Below the pieces are notes generated by a model. The model did no database searches, was not told where the DNA came from, and was given only the letters and a program-made list of their open reading frames with translations. A program made the position numbers and the translations under genes. From positions 1 to 64,000 of the forward strand of contig NZ_VDFU01000018.1 of NCBI RefSeq assembly GCF_006152115.1: a stretch of DNA of 64,000 nucleotides, written 5' to 3'. Of the stretch, positions 16,757 to 26,501 are shown one piece after another. The DNA comes from Rubellimicrobium rubrum. GTDB lineage: Bacteria; Pseudomonadota; Alphaproteobacteria; Rhodobacterales; Rhodobacteraceae. How positions within the stretch are numbered: position 1 is the stretch's first letter; the number at the start of each line of letters is the position of its first letter.

Positions 16757-16769
16757 TGCGAATTTCGCA
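16757..16769. promoter_or_regulatory. Perfect palindrome between the two L,D-transpeptidase genes
   Basis: TGCGAATTTCGCA is a 6-1-6 perfect inverted repeat in the 119-base gap upstream of the 16110-16673 gene. A related half-site, TTTCGCA, occurs at 17504-17510 upstream of the paralogous gene. This could be a shared operator, but no binding protein is known to me for it. Confidence 0.3.
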
Positions 16770-16792
16770 GGACCGTTGCCGATGCGCGACCC

Positions 16793-17452
16793 TCAGTAGG
16801 CGTAGGCCCGGGATCCGAGCGGCACGCGGTTGAATAGGTCGATGACGTGGCTGTTGTACATGCGGAAGCAGCCGTTCGACGCCTGATGCCCGATCGAGCT
16901 CGGGTCGAGCGTGCCGTGGATCCGGATGGCTGTGTCCCGGTCGCCCTGGAAGAAGTAGAGCGCCCTCGCCCCCAGCGGGTTGTCCGGGCCCCCAGGCATC
17001 CCGTCGGCGTATTTCTCGTAGCGTTCGGGGTGCCGCTCGATCATCTCGTCGGTAGGCCGCCAGGAGGGCCATTCGACCTTGCGCCCGATCACGGCCTGCC
17101 CGTGCCAGTCCAGCCCTTCCGTTCCCACGGCCACGCCATAGCGGATGGCGTAGCCCCCGGGGAGGATGAAGTAGAGGTGGTAGCTTTGCGGGACGATGTG
17201 GATGTCGTTGGGCACGAGGCCGGGGGCTACCTGAACCACGCGGGCGCGGTAACGGTCGGGAATCTCGAAGTCCCCGTCGAAGGCGGGCGGCAGCGACATG
17301 GACGCCTGAACGGCCTGCGGTCCGATGTCGAGCCGCAGGGGACCGGGATCCTCGATCAGCGGCGCCGCGGCCGAGACGAGTTCCTGCGCGGCGACCTGGC
17401 CGGCGGCAAGGACCAGCGCCGAGGACGCAATGAAACGGCGGCGGGTCAGCAT
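16793..17452 (-). CDS. L,D-transpeptidase (YkuD domain), Tat-type signal
   Basis: A 219-residue paralogue of the next gene downstream. MLTRRRFIASSALVLAAGQVAAQ is a signal peptide whose TRRRFIA fits the Tat consensus. The YkuD domain includes YHLYFILPGGYAIRYGVAVG and the catalytic His in IRIHGTLDPSSIG. The Cys is in ASNGCFRMYNSHVIDLF. The N-terminal 75 residues between the signal and the catalytic domain are longer than in its neighbour. The two enzymes probably arose by tandem duplication and may differ in acceptor specificity. Confidence 0.9.
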   Translation of the reverse strand: MLTRRRFIASSALVLAAGQVAAQELVSAAAPLIEDPGPLRLDIGPQAVQASMSLPPAFDGDFEIPDRYRARVVQVAPGLVPNDIHIVPQSYHLYFILPGGYAIRYGVAVGTEGLDWHGQAVIGRKVEWPSWRPTDEMIERHPERYEKYADGMPGGPDNPLGARALYFFQGDRDTAIRIHGTLDPSSIGHQASNGCFRMYNSHVIDLFNRVPLGSRAYAY

Positions 17453-17636
17453 CAGCGTGACTCCCCTTTGGCATGCTGCGGTTTCGAAAGGGTAAACAGG
17501 CAGTTTCGCAAGCGCGGACCGCCGGTGGGCGGAAGGCTACAGTCTGAGGCCCTGATCGGCAATCGCCCGGACCGTCGCCCCGAGAGCCTGTGTTCCCAAG
17601 GTCACATCGGGGGCGTCTGGCCATCGCCCAGGCATC

Positions 17637-18560
17637 ATGGCTAAGGTGCCCGGGTCCGCAGCCAGCCCTATCATGGCCACTCTCATGTCCGACCGCCGTC
17701 CCGTTCGCCACCTTGTCCGGCTGGCCGCCCTGCTGCTCGGGCCGGGCCGGGCGCATCGGGGCGATCTTTGGCCGGGCCTGGCCATCGACCGCCTCTCGGG
17801 CCGCGTGCGGTGGCGGGGCAGGGACCTGCTGACCCTGTCGCGCTTTGCCGACATCGTGCCGCCCGGCATGGCCCGGATCGCGATCGTCGGCTCCGGCCCT
17901 TCCCTCGCCCGTCAGCACCCCGAACGCTTGGAGAGTGGTGCCACCATCCTCCTGAACGGGGCTGCGAGCCTTGCCGCGCGGCTGCCGCCCCTTGCCGTCG
18001 CGGTAGAGGACGAACGGTTTGTCATGCGCCATGCCCCGATGCTGGCCAGCCTTCCGCGCGAGGTGCCGTTGATGCTGTCGGCCGCCGCGATGCGGGCGCT
18101 GGCCGAACACAACGCGGACCTGCTCCGCGGTCGGCGCGTCGCGCTGATCGACAACCTGCGCCGCCCCTTGGGCGCGGCCCGCCGCGATCTCGACGATCCG
18201 GCTCTCGATGGCATCCTTGCGCGTGGCGCAAACGGGGCGGCCCTGTCGCGCGACCCCGACCGGGGGGTGATCATCACCGGCACGGTGGCCTTCACCGCCC
18301 TTCAAGTGGCGCTGGCCGCGGGCCCCGCCGCGATCCTGCTGGCCGGGATCGACCTCGGCAATGCCGACGCCCAGCCGCGTTTCTACGAGGAAGCCGGGAA
18401 GGCTGCGCCGTCGGGCCTCGTGAAGGGGATGCCGCGCATCCTTGCGGGATTCGCCCTAGCGCGCGAGGTCGCAGGCCGCGAGGGTGTCCGGCTGTCCTGT
18501 GCATCCCCGGTCTCGGCGCTGCTGGGCCTGGGCTACGACCGCGACGGAGTTCTGGACTGA
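17637..18560 (+). CDS. MptE/DUF115-like putative glycan-modifying protein
   Basis: A protein of up to 307 residues with a nucleotide-binding look: ARIAIVGSGPSLARQHPERL near residue 75 and GTVAFTALQVALAAGPAAILLAGIDLG near residue 215. The GSGPSL motif and spacing recall the DUF115/MptE-like and GT42-type proteins that act on surface glycans. I cannot name the reaction. The start is uncertain: ATGs at 17637, 17673 and 17685 are in frame, and codon use before 17685 is atypical, so the last may be correct. It overlaps the following glycosyltransferase gene (TGATG), and the two probably act together. Confidence 0.6.
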   Translation: MAKVPGSAASPIMATLMSDRRPVRHLVRLAALLLGPGRAHRGDLWPGLAIDRLSGRVRWRGRDLLTLSRFADIVPPGMARIAIVGSGPSLARQHPERLESGATILLNGAASLAARLPPLAVAVEDERFVMRHAPMLASLPREVPLMLSAAAMRALAEHNADLLRGRRVALIDNLRRPLGAARRDLDDPALDGILARGANGAALSRDPDRGVIITGTVAFTALQVALAAGPAAILLAGIDLGNADAQPRFYEEAGKAAPSGLVKGMPRILAGFALAREVAGREGVRLSCASPVSALLGLGYDRDGVLD

Positions 18561-19453
18561 TGCGCCTGCCCTGGAGCACGCCGCGCCCGATCCGCGATCT
18601 GATCGTCGTCCCGCCCGAGCCCGAGCCGGGGCGCGGGGGACTCGCGGTGGTGGCGATCATACGCAACGAGGGACCCTATCTGCGGGAATGGGCGCTCTTC
18701 CATCTGGCGGGCGGGGTGAGGCGCTTCATCGTCTATGATAACGGCAGCACTGATGACGGCGCCAGAGTCCTGCATGACACGCTGGGGCCGGACCGGCTGA
18801 CGCTGCTGCCCTGGCGGCTTGCGGGGGCCGACCAGGACACGGGCCGGCCGCTCCATCCCCAGATCCTCGCCTATGCCCATGCCCTGCAGTGCTTCGGTGG
18901 CGCGTTCGCGCGCATGACCTTTCTCGACATCGACGAGTTTCTGGTCCCGGTGGAGGCCGACAGCATCGAGGCCGCGCTGCAGGCGACCGGTGGGCACCCG
19001 AACGTGTCGCTGCCCTGGGTGCATTTCGGCTTCTGCGGCAACGAGACCCCGACCCGCACCATCGTCGAAGGCTACCGCGACCGCTGCGCCGACCTGTCGG
19101 TCGAGCTGAACTTCAAGTTGGTGCTCGATCCTTGCGAAGTGACGGCCCTGAGCGTCCACCGCGCCCGCACGCGCAGCCATGGCGACGAGACGGTGAACGA
19201 CCAGGGCGTGAGGACGGACTACCGGGGTCGGAAGGACCCAGCTGTCCTGTCTTGCCGACATCTCCAGATGAATCACTACTTCACCCGCTCCAGGCAGGAG
19301 TTCGAGGCGAAACTGGCGCGCGGCAGCGCGGCGGCCAAGACGGGCCAGAGCTATGCGCGCAAATCGCGGGCCAAGGCCCAGGCCATCTCGGGGCGGACCG
19401 AGCCTTGCCTGCGTGCCCTGGAGTTCGCCCGCCGAAAGGGTCTCCTGACATGA
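18560..19453 (+). CDS. Glycosyltransferase family 92-like protein
   Basis: A 297-residue transferase with the GT92 layout. AVVAIIRNEGPYLREWALFHLAGGVRRF begins the nucleotide-sugar fold, and the metal-binding DxD is in MTFLDIDEFLVP. LPWVHFGFCGNETP and the late CRHLQMNHYFTRSRQEFEAKLARG are also family-like. The last stretch, with HYFTRS, is the conserved C-terminal signature. It probably adds a hexose to a surface polysaccharide or lipid. The donor and acceptor are unknown. It is coupled to the upstream DUF115-like gene by a one-base overlap (TGATG). A hairpin directly follows the stop. Confidence 0.8.
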   Translation: MRLPWSTPRPIRDLIVVPPEPEPGRGGLAVVAIIRNEGPYLREWALFHLAGGVRRFIVYDNGSTDDGARVLHDTLGPDRLTLLPWRLAGADQDTGRPLHPQILAYAHALQCFGGAFARMTFLDIDEFLVPVEADSIEAALQATGGHPNVSLPWVHFGFCGNETPTRTIVEGYRDRCADLSVELNFKLVLDPCEVTALSVHRARTRSHGDETVNDQGVRTDYRGRKDPAVLSCRHLQMNHYFTRSRQEFEAKLARGSAAAKTGQSYARKSRAKAQAISGRTEPCLRALEFARRKGLLT

Positions 19454-19478
19454 AAAACCCCGGCACATGGCCGGGGTT
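19453..19478 (-). terminator. Intrinsic terminator of pnp
   Basis: A 9-bp stem (AACCCCGGC with GCCGGGGTT) and 5-base loop lie between the GT92 stop and the pnp stop. Read on the minus strand, the stem runs into five T residues (complement of 19453-19457), as expected after pnp. On the plus strand there is no T tract, so it would stop the GT92 transcript only weakly. Confidence 0.75.
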
Positions 19479-19504
19479 GATCCGTCATTGAAGGTTTGGC
19501 CCGA

Positions 19505-21643
19505 TCACTCGGCGACCGGCGCCTCTTCCTTGGCCATTTCCTTGCCGGTCTCCTGGTCCACGACCTTCATGGACAGGCGGACCTTGCCGCGATCGTCAAA
19601 ACCCAGGAGCTTGACCCAGACCTCCTGGCCTTCCTTGAGCGCATCCGACGGATGGTTCAGGCGGCGGTTCTCGATCTGGCTGACATGCACGAGGCCGTCG
19701 CGCTTGCCGAAGAAGTTCACGAAGGCGCCGAAGTCCACGATCTTGACGACCGTGCCCTTGTAGACGCCGCCTTCTTCGGGCTCCGCCACGATCGAATAGA
19801 TCATGTCATAGGCCTTCTTGATGGCATCGCCGTTCGAAGACGCGATCTTGATCGTGCCGTCGTCGCTGATGTCCACCTTGGCGCCCGAGGTTTCCACGAT
19901 CTCGCGGATGACCTTGCCGCCCGAGCCGATGACTTCCCGGATCTTGTCGGTCGGGATGGTCATGGTCTCGATGCGCGGGGCGTACTCCGAGAAGCTGTTG
20001 GCCGAGGTGAGGGCCTTGGACATCTCGCTCAGGATGTGCAGCCGGCCAGCCTTGGCCTGCTCCAGCGCCTTGCCCATGATCTCGGGCGTGATGCCCGCGA
20101 TCTTGATGTCCATCTGGAGCGAGGTGATCCCCGCTTCGGTGCCCGCGACCTTGAAATCCATGTCGCCGAGGTGGTCTTCGTCACCCAGGATGTCGGTCAG
20201 CACGGCCCAGGAGCCGTCGTCCTCCATCACGAGGCCCATGGCCACGCCCGCGACCGGCGCCTTGAGGGGCACGCCCGCGTCCATCATCGACAGCGACCCG
20301 CCGCAAACCGAGGCCATCGAGGAGGAGCCGTTGGACTCGGTGATCTCGGAAACCAGGCGGATGGTGTAGGGGAACTCGGTCGCCGGCGGCAGGACCGCCT
20401 GCAGCGCCCGCCAAGCGAGCTTGCCGTGCCCGATCTCGCGGCGGCCCGGAGAGCCCACGCGGCCCACTTCGCCCACCGAGTAGGGGGGGAAGTTGTAGTG
20501 CAGCAGGAAGTTCTGCTTGGAGTTGCCGTGCAGCGCGTCCACGAACTGCTCGTCGTCGCCCGTGCCCAATGTGGTCACGACAAGGGCCTGCGTCTCGCCG
20601 CGCGTGAACAGCGCCGAGCCATGGGTCCGGGGCAGGAGCCCGGTTTCGGACACGATGGGCCGGACCACGTCCAGCGAGCGCCCGTCGATGCGACGGCCGT
20701 TCTTCACGATGTCGCCGCGCAGGACGCTCGACTCGAGGGCCTTGAGCGCCGGCCAGAGGTTCGGGTCGGCCCGCTCCTCGTCGGTCAGGCCCGCCTTGAT
20801 CTCGTCGATGGCGGCGTCGATGGCGGCAACGCGGTCCTGCTTGATGCGAATAGCGAACGCTTCGCGCATGCGCGCCTCGCCCAGGGACTTCACGCGGGCC
20901 GAAAGCGCCGAATAGTCCACCGGCTCGAAGTCGAAGGGCTCCTTGGCGGCCTCTTCGGCGAGATCGATGATCAGGTCGATCACCGGCTGGATCTGCTGGT
21001 GGGCAAAGACCACCGCGCCCAGCATCTCTTCTTCCGAAAGCTCGTAGGCTTCGGACTCGACCATCATGACCGCGTCCTTGGTGCCGGCCACCACGAGGTC
21101 GAGGCGCTGCTCGGGGTTCGAGCGCAGGGCCTGCATGTCGTCCACGGACGGGTTGAGCACGTATTGGCCGTTCACGAAGCCCACGCGCGCGGCGCCGATG
21201 GGCCCACGGAAGGGCGCGCCCGACAGCGTCAGCGCCGCCGAGGCCGCGATCATCGCCACCACGTCGGGCTCGTTCACGAGATCATGGCTCAGCACGGTGC
21301 ACATCACGAGCACCTCGTTGCGGAAGCCCTCGACGAAGAGCGGCCGGATCGGACGGTCGATCAGGCGCGACGTCAGCGTCTCCTTTTCGGAGGGGCGCGC
21401 CTCGCGCTTGAAGTAGCCGCCCGGGATCTTGCCGGCGGCGTAGAACTTTTCCTGGTAGTGCACGGTCAGGGGGAAGAAGTCCTGGCCCGGCTTCGCCGCC
21501 TTGGCGAAGGTCACGTTGGCCATGACCGAGGTCTCGCCCAGCGTGGCGATGACGCTGCCATCGGCCTGGCGGGCGACCTTGCCCGTTTCCAGCGTGAGCG
21601 TCTCGCTGCCCCACTGGATCGATTTCTTGAATTCGTTGAACAT
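19505..21643 (-). CDS. pnp: Polyribonucleotide nucleotidyltransferase
   Basis: A 712-residue PNPase, the phosphorolytic 3'-5' exoribonuclease of RNA turnover. It carries the two RNase PH domains ([26 protein letters not shown] in the first, [20 protein letters not shown] in the second). The KH domain has [19 protein letters not shown] near residue 565 and is followed by the S1 domain ([17 protein letters not shown]). The start is the ATG giving [12 protein letters not shown], with GGAAGGA 8 bases upstream. It lies downstream of rpsO on the same strand, the usual bacterial order, separated by a strong hairpin. Confidence 0.97.
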   Translation of the reverse strand: MFNEFKKSIQWGSETLTLETGKVARQADGSVIATLGETSVMANVTFAKAAKPGQDFFPLTVHYQEKFYAAGKIPGGYFKREARPSEKETLTSRLIDRPIRPLFVEGFRNEVLVMCTVLSHDLVNEPDVVAMIAASAALTLSGAPFRGPIGAARVGFVNGQYVLNPSVDDMQALRSNPEQRLDLVVAGTKDAVMMVESEAYELSEEEMLGAVVFAHQQIQPVIDLIIDLAEEAAKEPFDFEPVDYSALSARVKSLGEARMREAFAIRIKQDRVAAIDAAIDEIKAGLTDEERADPNLWPALKALESSVLRGDIVKNGRRIDGRSLDVVRPIVSETGLLPRTHGSALFTRGETQALVVTTLGTGDDEQFVDALHGNSKQNFLLHYNFPPYSVGEVGRVGSPGRREIGHGKLAWRALQAVLPPATEFPYTIRLVSEITESNGSSSMASVCGGSLSMMDAGVPLKAPVAGVAMGLVMEDDGSWAVLTDILGDEDHLGDMDFKVAGTEAGITSLQMDIKIAGITPEIMGKALEQAKAGRLHILSEMSKALTSANSFSEYAPRIETMTIPTDKIREVIGSGGKVIREIVETSGAKVDISDDGTIKIASSNGDAIKKAYDMIYSIVAEPEEGGVYKGTVVKIVDFGAFVNFFGKRDGLVHVSQIENRRLNHPSDALKEGQEVWVKLLGFDDRGKVRLSMKVVDQETGKEMAKEEAPVAE

Positions 21644-21780
21644 CGCATGTCCTTCCGGCGCGCCTTCGCGCCTCTTGCCCCCATTCATTCTCTCGTCCGA
21701 GGGGGCGGGTTTTCGGAGGGGCCGCATTGCCCCTGGCTCTGTGTCTGCGAGGCGGCGGTCGAGCCCGGCCGGCACCCCTT

Positions 21781-21825
21781 GGAAAAGGAAACCGCGCCCC
21801 CCGCGTTTGGTTTCGGGGGGCGCGG
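21781..21825 (-). terminator. Terminator-like hairpin between rpsO and pnp
   Basis: A 12-bp GC-rich stem (CCGCGCCCCCCG with CGGGGGGCGCGG, 10-base loop) begins 12 bases after the rpsO stop. On the minus strand it is followed by TTTCCTTTTCC. As in other rpsO-pnp operons it probably limits read-through, so pnp may also need its own promoter in 21644-21780. It could alternatively be an RNase processing site. Confidence 0.6.
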
Positions 21826-21836
21826 CTCGTGAACTC

Positions 21837-22106
21837 TTAGCGGCGCAGGCCCAGACGCTCGATCAGGGACTGGTAGCGGCCTTCGTCCTTGCCCTTGAGG
21901 TAGTCAAGGAGGCGGCGGCGCTGGGCCACCATCATCAGAAGGCCACGGCGGCCGTGGTTGTCCTTCTTGTGCGTCTTGAAGTGCTCGGTCAGCGTGGCGA
22001 TGCGCGAGCTCAGGATCGCGACCTGCACCTCGGGCGAACCGGTGTCGCCGGGCTTGGTGGCGAAATCGGTGAGGATGCGGGCCTTGTCTTCGGCGGTGAT
22101 CGACAT
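21837..22106 (-). CDS. rpsO: 30S ribosomal protein S15
   Basis: An 89-residue S15, the standard length. It contains the conserved [38 protein letters not shown] and RRRLLDYLK stretches, which contact 16S rRNA helix 22. The start has AGGAGATCCTCCG immediately upstream. It is followed by a hairpin and then pnp. On the other side a 243-base gap separates it from the divergent kbl gene. Confidence 0.98.
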   Translation of the reverse strand: MSITAEDKARILTDFATKPGDTGSPEVQVAILSSRIATLTEHFKTHKKDNHGRRGLLMMVAQRRRLLDYLKGKDEGRYQSLIERLGLRR

Positions 22107-22349
22107 CGGAGGATCTCCTGTAGGGTTCGTGTGACGGCGCAAGCCGGGATGTCGTCCAGCAAGGCCCGTCCCCCTGGGCGGCCCGGGGGGATTCCGGGCA
22201 CATAGGCGCAAACGGGCCCGATTGAAAGGGCCAAGGTCGGGGCCAAGCTGGGGAGACGTCCGGGCGCGACCCGCATGGCCCTTGGTTCGGGAAGGACCTT
22301 GGTTCGCGCGGGGCGCCCGCCTAGTTAGGCCCAGCAAGGAGTGTGGTGC

Positions 22350-23540
22350 ATGAGCGACTTTCTAGACGAGATCCGGTCCCGGCTCGACGGCATCCGCGCC
22401 GAGGGGCTCTGGAAGACCGAGGCGGTGATCGCCTCGCCCCAGCGGGCGCGGGTGACGGTGGACGGGCGCGAGGTGCTGAACCTGTGCTCGAACAACTATC
22501 TCGGGCTGGCCGACCATCCCACGCTCAAGGCCGCCGCCGCGCAGGCCATGGAGGATCGTGGCTACGGCCTGGCCTCCGTCCGGTTCATCTGCGGCACGCA
22601 GGACCTCCACAAGGCGCTGGAAGCGCGGGTGGCCCAGTATCTTGGCCTCGACGACGCCATCCTCTTCGCCGCCGCCTTTGACGCGAACGGCGCGCTGTTC
22701 GAGCCGCTGCTGACCGACGCGGACGCGGTGGTGTCGGACAGCCTGAACCATGCGTCGATCATCGACGGCATCCGGCTGTCCAAGGCGCGCCGCTTCCGCT
22801 TTGCCAACAACGACATGGACGACCTCGAACGCCAGCTTCGCGCCGCGCGCGAGGGCGGGGCCCGGCACATCCTGGTCGCTGTCGATGGCGTGTTCAGCAT
22901 GGACGGGTTCTTTGCCGACCTCGCGGCGATGCGCGACCTGGCGGACCGCTACGGCGCGCTCCTCATGGTGGACGATTGCCACGCGACGGGCTTCGTGGGC
23001 GAGGCGGGGAGGGGCACCCCGTCCCGTGCCGGTGTCCAGGCCGACATCATCACCGGCACGTTCGGCAAGGCGCTGGGCGGGGCGCTGGGCGGCTTCGTCG
23101 CCGGGCCGCAGCCGGTCATCGACCTCCTGCGCCAGCGGGCACGGCCCTACCTCTTTTCCAACGCCCTGCCGCCCGCCATCACCGGCGCGGCGCTGGCGGC
23201 GCTCGACCTCGTGGAGGGCGAGGAAGGCGAGGGTCGCCGGGAGCAGCTTGCGACCAACGCGCGGCGCTGGCGGCAGGGCCTCAAGGCGCTGGGCTTCGAC
23301 CTCCTGCCCGGCGAGCATCCCATCGTGCCTGTCATGCTGCATGACGCCCGCCTCGCGCAGGAGATGGCGCGCCGGCTCCTCGACCATGGGGTGCTGGCGA
23401 CGGGCTTCTTCTACCCGGTCGTGCCGCAGGGTCGCGCGCGCATCCGCACGCAGATGAGCGCCGACCTGACCATCCGTGACCTTGATCAGGCGCTGCATGC
23501 CTTTGCCAAGGCCGGACGCGAGACGGGAGTCATCATATGA
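22350..23540 (+). CDS. kbl: Glycine C-acetyltransferase (2-amino-3-ketobutyrate CoA ligase)
   Basis: A 396-residue PLP enzyme of the alpha-oxoamine synthase family that splits 2-amino-3-ketobutyrate with CoA to glycine and acetyl-CoA. It shows [13 protein letters not shown], the PLP Asp in [12 protein letters not shown], and the PLP Lys in [32 protein letters not shown] is also conserved. Length matches the 398-residue E. coli enzyme. The ATG at 22350 is preferred over the in-frame GTG at 22341 because AAGGAG sits 8 bases before it. It overlaps tdh by four bases, giving the complete threonine-to-glycine operon. Confidence 0.96.
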   Translation: MSDFLDEIRSRLDGIRAEGLWKTEAVIASPQRARVTVDGREVLNLCSNNYLGLADHPTLKAAAAQAMEDRGYGLASVRFICGTQDLHKALEARVAQYLGLDDAILFAAAFDANGALFEPLLTDADAVVSDSLNHASIIDGIRLSKARRFRFANNDMDDLERQLRAAREGGARHILVAVDGVFSMDGFFADLAAMRDLADRYGALLMVDDCHATGFVGEAGRGTPSRAGVQADIITGTFGKALGGALGGFVAGPQPVIDLLRQRARPYLFSNALPPAITGAALAALDLVEGEEGEGRREQLATNARRWRQGLKALGFDLLPGEHPIVPVMLHDARLAQEMARRLLDHGVLATGFFYPVVPQGRARIRTQMSADLTIRDLDQALHAFAKAGRETGVII

Positions 23541-24562
23541 AGGCGCTGGTCAAGGAAGGCCCGGGCGAGGGTCTCGACCTCCGGGACGTCTCCGAGCCCG
23601 AGATCGGACCCGACGACGTGCTGATCAAGGTCCATAAGACCGGCATCTGCGGCACCGACATCCATATCTGGAACTGGGACGCTTGGGCCGCCCGCACCGT
23701 GCCCACCCCGCTTGTCACCGGCCACGAGTTCGCCGGAGAGATCGTGGCGCTGGGCCGCGACGTGACCGACCTCCATGTCGGCCAGCGCGTCAGCGGAGAG
23801 GGGCACCTGATCGGCAAGACCTCGCGCCAGAGCCGGTCGGGCCGCTTCCATCTCGACCCCGAGACGCGCGGCATCGGCGTCAACGAGCCCGGCTCCTTCG
23901 CGGAATACCTCCGCCTTCCGGCCTTCAACGCGGTCCCCCTTCCCGACACCATCGACGACGAGATCGGGGCGATCCTCGACCCCTTGGGCAACGCCGTCCA
24001 CACAGCGCTCAGCTTCGATCTGATCGGCGAGGATGTCCTGATCACCGGCGCGGGGCCCATCGGCATCATGGCGGCGGCGGTGGCCCGCCACGTGGGCGCG
24101 CGGCATGTCGTCATCACCGACGTGAACCCCCTGCGGCTCGACCTCGCCGCGCAGGTGGCGGACGTGACGCCGGTGAACGTCGCGACCGAGGACCTGAAGG
24201 ACGTGATGTCCCGCCTCCACATGGTCCAGGGCTTCGACGTGGGGCTGGAAATGTCGGGCTCTCAGGCCGCGCTCGACCAGATGGTCGAGTCTCTCGTCAT
24301 GGGCGGGCGCATCGCGCTTCTGGGCATCCCGCCCGGAAAGAGCCCGGTGGACTGGAGCCGCATCGTCCTCAAGGCCCTCACCATCAAGGGGGTCTATGGC
24401 CGTGAGATCTTCGAGACCTGGTACAAGATGATCGCCATGCTCGAAAACGGCCTCGACGTGCGGAAGGTCATCACCCACCGCTTCAAGGCCGCCGACTACC
24501 GCCAGGGCTTCGAGGCCATGCTGTCGGGCCAAAGTGGCAAGGTCGTTCTCGACTGGACATGA
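23537..24562 (+). CDS. tdh: L-threonine 3-dehydrogenase lacking the structural-zinc cysteines
   Basis: A 341-residue medium-chain dehydrogenase that oxidises threonine to 2-amino-3-ketobutyrate. The catalytic-zinc residues Cys38 (GICGTD), His63 and Glu64 (GHEF) are present, as are the NAD motif [11 protein letters not shown] and the family end [10 protein letters not shown]. Numbering matches the E. coli enzyme exactly. However, the four structural-zinc cysteines expected at 93, 96, 99 and 107 are Gly, Ser, Ser and Asp. The loop here is [15 protein letters not shown]. The fold must therefore be stabilised without that zinc. It is coupled to kbl (ATGA) and to the small gene after it. Confidence 0.95.
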   Translation: MKALVKEGPGEGLDLRDVSEPEIGPDDVLIKVHKTGICGTDIHIWNWDAWAARTVPTPLVTGHEFAGEIVALGRDVTDLHVGQRVSGEGHLIGKTSRQSRSGRFHLDPETRGIGVNEPGSFAEYLRLPAFNAVPLPDTIDDEIGAILDPLGNAVHTALSFDLIGEDVLITGAGPIGIMAAAVARHVGARHVVITDVNPLRLDLAAQVADVTPVNVATEDLKDVMSRLHMVQGFDVGLEMSGSQAALDQMVESLVMGGRIALLGIPPGKSPVDWSRIVLKALTIKGVYGREIFETWYKMIAMLENGLDVRKVITHRFKAADYRQGFEAMLSGQSGKVVLDWT

Positions 24563-24888
24563 GGTATCCCGTCACCCCGGACGGCCGCTACTTCGTGGTC
24601 CGGGGGCGGCTCTGGCGGATGTCGGACCCTTCGCTCGACCCGGACCGTCGCGAGGCGCTGGTTCGTGACCTGATGGCGGCCCGCCGTGCGGTCCGGGACG
24701 CCATGGGTGACCCCGAAGCCCTTGAAAAGGCCCGCGCCCGCGTGGACGCGGCCAAGCGCGCCCTGGGGGAACGCGGGCCGGTCTGGTGGACGGACGGCGC
24801 GCCGGACCTCAATCGCCGGATGGCCCGGACGACGCCCTATGCCGACTGGTTCGCGGCCCTTCCGGCGGCCTCCGCGAAGGGGTTCTGA
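24559..24888 (+). CDS. Small conserved-type protein of unknown function
   Basis: A 109-residue protein, not assigned to a function. It begins with a beta-like stretch ([21 protein letters not shown]) and continues as a charged alpha-helical segment ([31 protein letters not shown]). It ends with a Trp-rich part ([15 protein letters not shown]). There are no membrane segments or signal peptide. The start overlaps the tdh stop (ATGA), so it is translated from the threonine operon transcript. The coupling and normal codon use support a real gene. Confidence 0.7.
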   Translation: MRYPVTPDGRYFVVRGRLWRMSDPSLDPDRREALVRDLMAARRAVRDAMGDPEALEKARARVDAAKRALGERGPVWWTDGAPDLNRRMARTTPYADWFAALPAASAKGF

Positions 24889-24914
24889 GCCGGGCCGCGC
24901 TCAGGGTTCGTGGC

Positions 24915-25169
24915 TTAGTCCTCCTGGTGCGTGCCCCTTGTCCGGGCCTCCTGGTTGTCGCCCATGGGGGCGCTCAGGTCGCCGGTGTCGCGAAGGCCCC
25001 GCGCATCCTCCTGGATGTCGGTCTCCTGAAGACGGGCGCGGACGCTCTCGGGCAGGTCCTTGGCCCGCTTCAGGTCGTGCTCCGCCGGGAAATCCTCGCC
25101 CGCGTTGGGCACCTCGGTCTGCCGGCCGGGAAGCTGCCCCTGACCGCTCTTGTTGTGCGAACCTACCAT
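24915..25169 (-). CDS. Small hydrophilic protein under an EcfG-type promoter
   Basis: An 84-residue, highly polar, Gln/Asp/Glu/Arg-rich chain (MVGSHNKSGQGQLPGRQ at the start, TRGTHQED at the end) with almost no hydrophobic runs. It is probably intrinsically disordered. No family is recognised. The start is supported by GAGGAGG about 8 bases upstream. A near-consensus GGAAC-N16-CGTT promoter lies 72-96 bases before the start codon, which points to induction in the general stress response. It resembles small hydrophilic stress proteins in composition only. It is convergent with the tdh operon, 26 bases away. Confidence 0.65.
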   Translation of the reverse strand: MVGSHNKSGQGQLPGRQTEVPNAGEDFPAEHDLKRAKDLPESVRARLQETDIQEDARGLRDTGDLSAPMGDNQEARTRGTHQED

Positions 25170-25240
25170 GTTGCCGTCCTCCTCGCCGGGTTCCGCGGCC
25201 ACGCCGGGGCGGGCCTTGCCCCCTGCAGGGGCCTCTTCCA

Positions 25241-25265
25241 AACGCGGGGGGCTGCGCTGCGTTCC
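25241..25265 (-). promoter_or_regulatory. EcfG (general stress response) type promoter
   Basis: On the minus strand GGAAC (complement of 25261-25265) is followed after exactly 16 bases by CGTT (complement of 25241-25244). This is the consensus recognised by EcfG/SigT sigma factors of alphaproteobacteria. It faces the 24915-25169 gene, and a start near 25235 would give a leader of about 65 bases. Confidence 0.7.
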
Positions 25266-25326
25266 GCGCGGGGACGGCCCCGGAACGCTTCGGGCCATCG
25301 CGGGTTCTCTGGAACTCCCGCCGCCG

Positions 25327-26501
25327 ATGCGCCAGAACCCGGCCGCACTCCCCCTCGAGGACGCTCCGATCTTGACCTCCATCGCCCAACCCGTGACCTC
25401 CGCCCCGGGCTTCGGCTCGCGCCTGTTCCTGTCGGGGGCGCTGGCCTTCTTCGTCGCGGGCACGCTTCCCGCGCTTTATGGCGTGGCCCTTCCCATCTGG
25501 TCCGAACGGTTCGGCCTGGGCGAGGGCGAGGGGGGCCTGCTCCTGTCCGCGAACGGGGCGGGGGCCTTCCTTGCAGTCCTTTCGGGCGTCTTCGGGATTC
25601 CGGGCCTGGGCTCGCGGACGGGGCTCCTGGCCTTGGGGCTGGGCGCCATGCTCCTGTCGGTGGCGGGAACCTGGGGGCTGACGCTGGCCGCCGCCGTGGT
25701 CACGGGCTTCGGGTTCGGGCTGCTCACCACCTCGGTCAACCGCCGGTTCCTGGCGGGGTTCGGCGAGCGGGGGCCCGGCATGGTGGGCCTCGTGAACGCG
25801 GTCTACGGCCTGGGCGCGATCCTGTCGCCGCTGGCGTTCCTGCTGGCCGGGGGGCGGCCCGGCGCGGTCTTCCTGGGCACCACGGCGCTGGCGCTCTTCG
25901 CGCTGACCCTGGCCGAGCCGGACGAGGCCCCCGCCGCACGCGGCCTTCCCGACCTGAGCCAGCGCAGGCTTCTCGTCACCCTGTTCATCTTCGCGAACGG
26001 TCTGGTGGAGGGGATCTCGATCGGCTTCGGGGCCTCGGCGCTGATCGGGGTGGGCCTCTCGGCCCAGGCGGCGGCGCAGCTCACCTCGGGGTTCTTCGTG
26101 GCCTACCTGCTGTCGCGGGTCTCGCTCTACTGGCTGGCACATCGGATTCCGTCAGATCGTCTTTTCGTGATCGGGGCCGGGGGGGCGGGGCTCGCCATGG
26201 CTGTCGCCGTGCTTGGCGCTCCGGCGGTCGGCTATGTCGTCGCAGGGGCCTTCATCGGCCTGATCTTCCCGGCCTACTATGTCTGGGCCATCGGCATCCT
26301 GGGCGAGGACGCCCGCATGACTGCGGCGATCCTGACCATGGCGCTGCTGGGCAGCACCCTTGGCCCCATCGTGCTGCGGCCTATCCTCGCCGTGACCGGA
26401 GAGGAGGGCGTGTTCTGGATCGTTTCGGCCGCAGGACTCATGCTCGCGACATGCTTCGCAGCCCTGAAGGGGCGGGCCCGGGCCTTGGCTCCCGCCTCGG
26501 C

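Noticed and set aside
19496-21832. A 778-codon open frame on the plus strand opposite pnp
   Set aside because: It is the antisense shadow of a highly conserved gene in GC-rich DNA. Its translation is full of low-complexity Arg/His/Asp/Gly runs and it has no family features.
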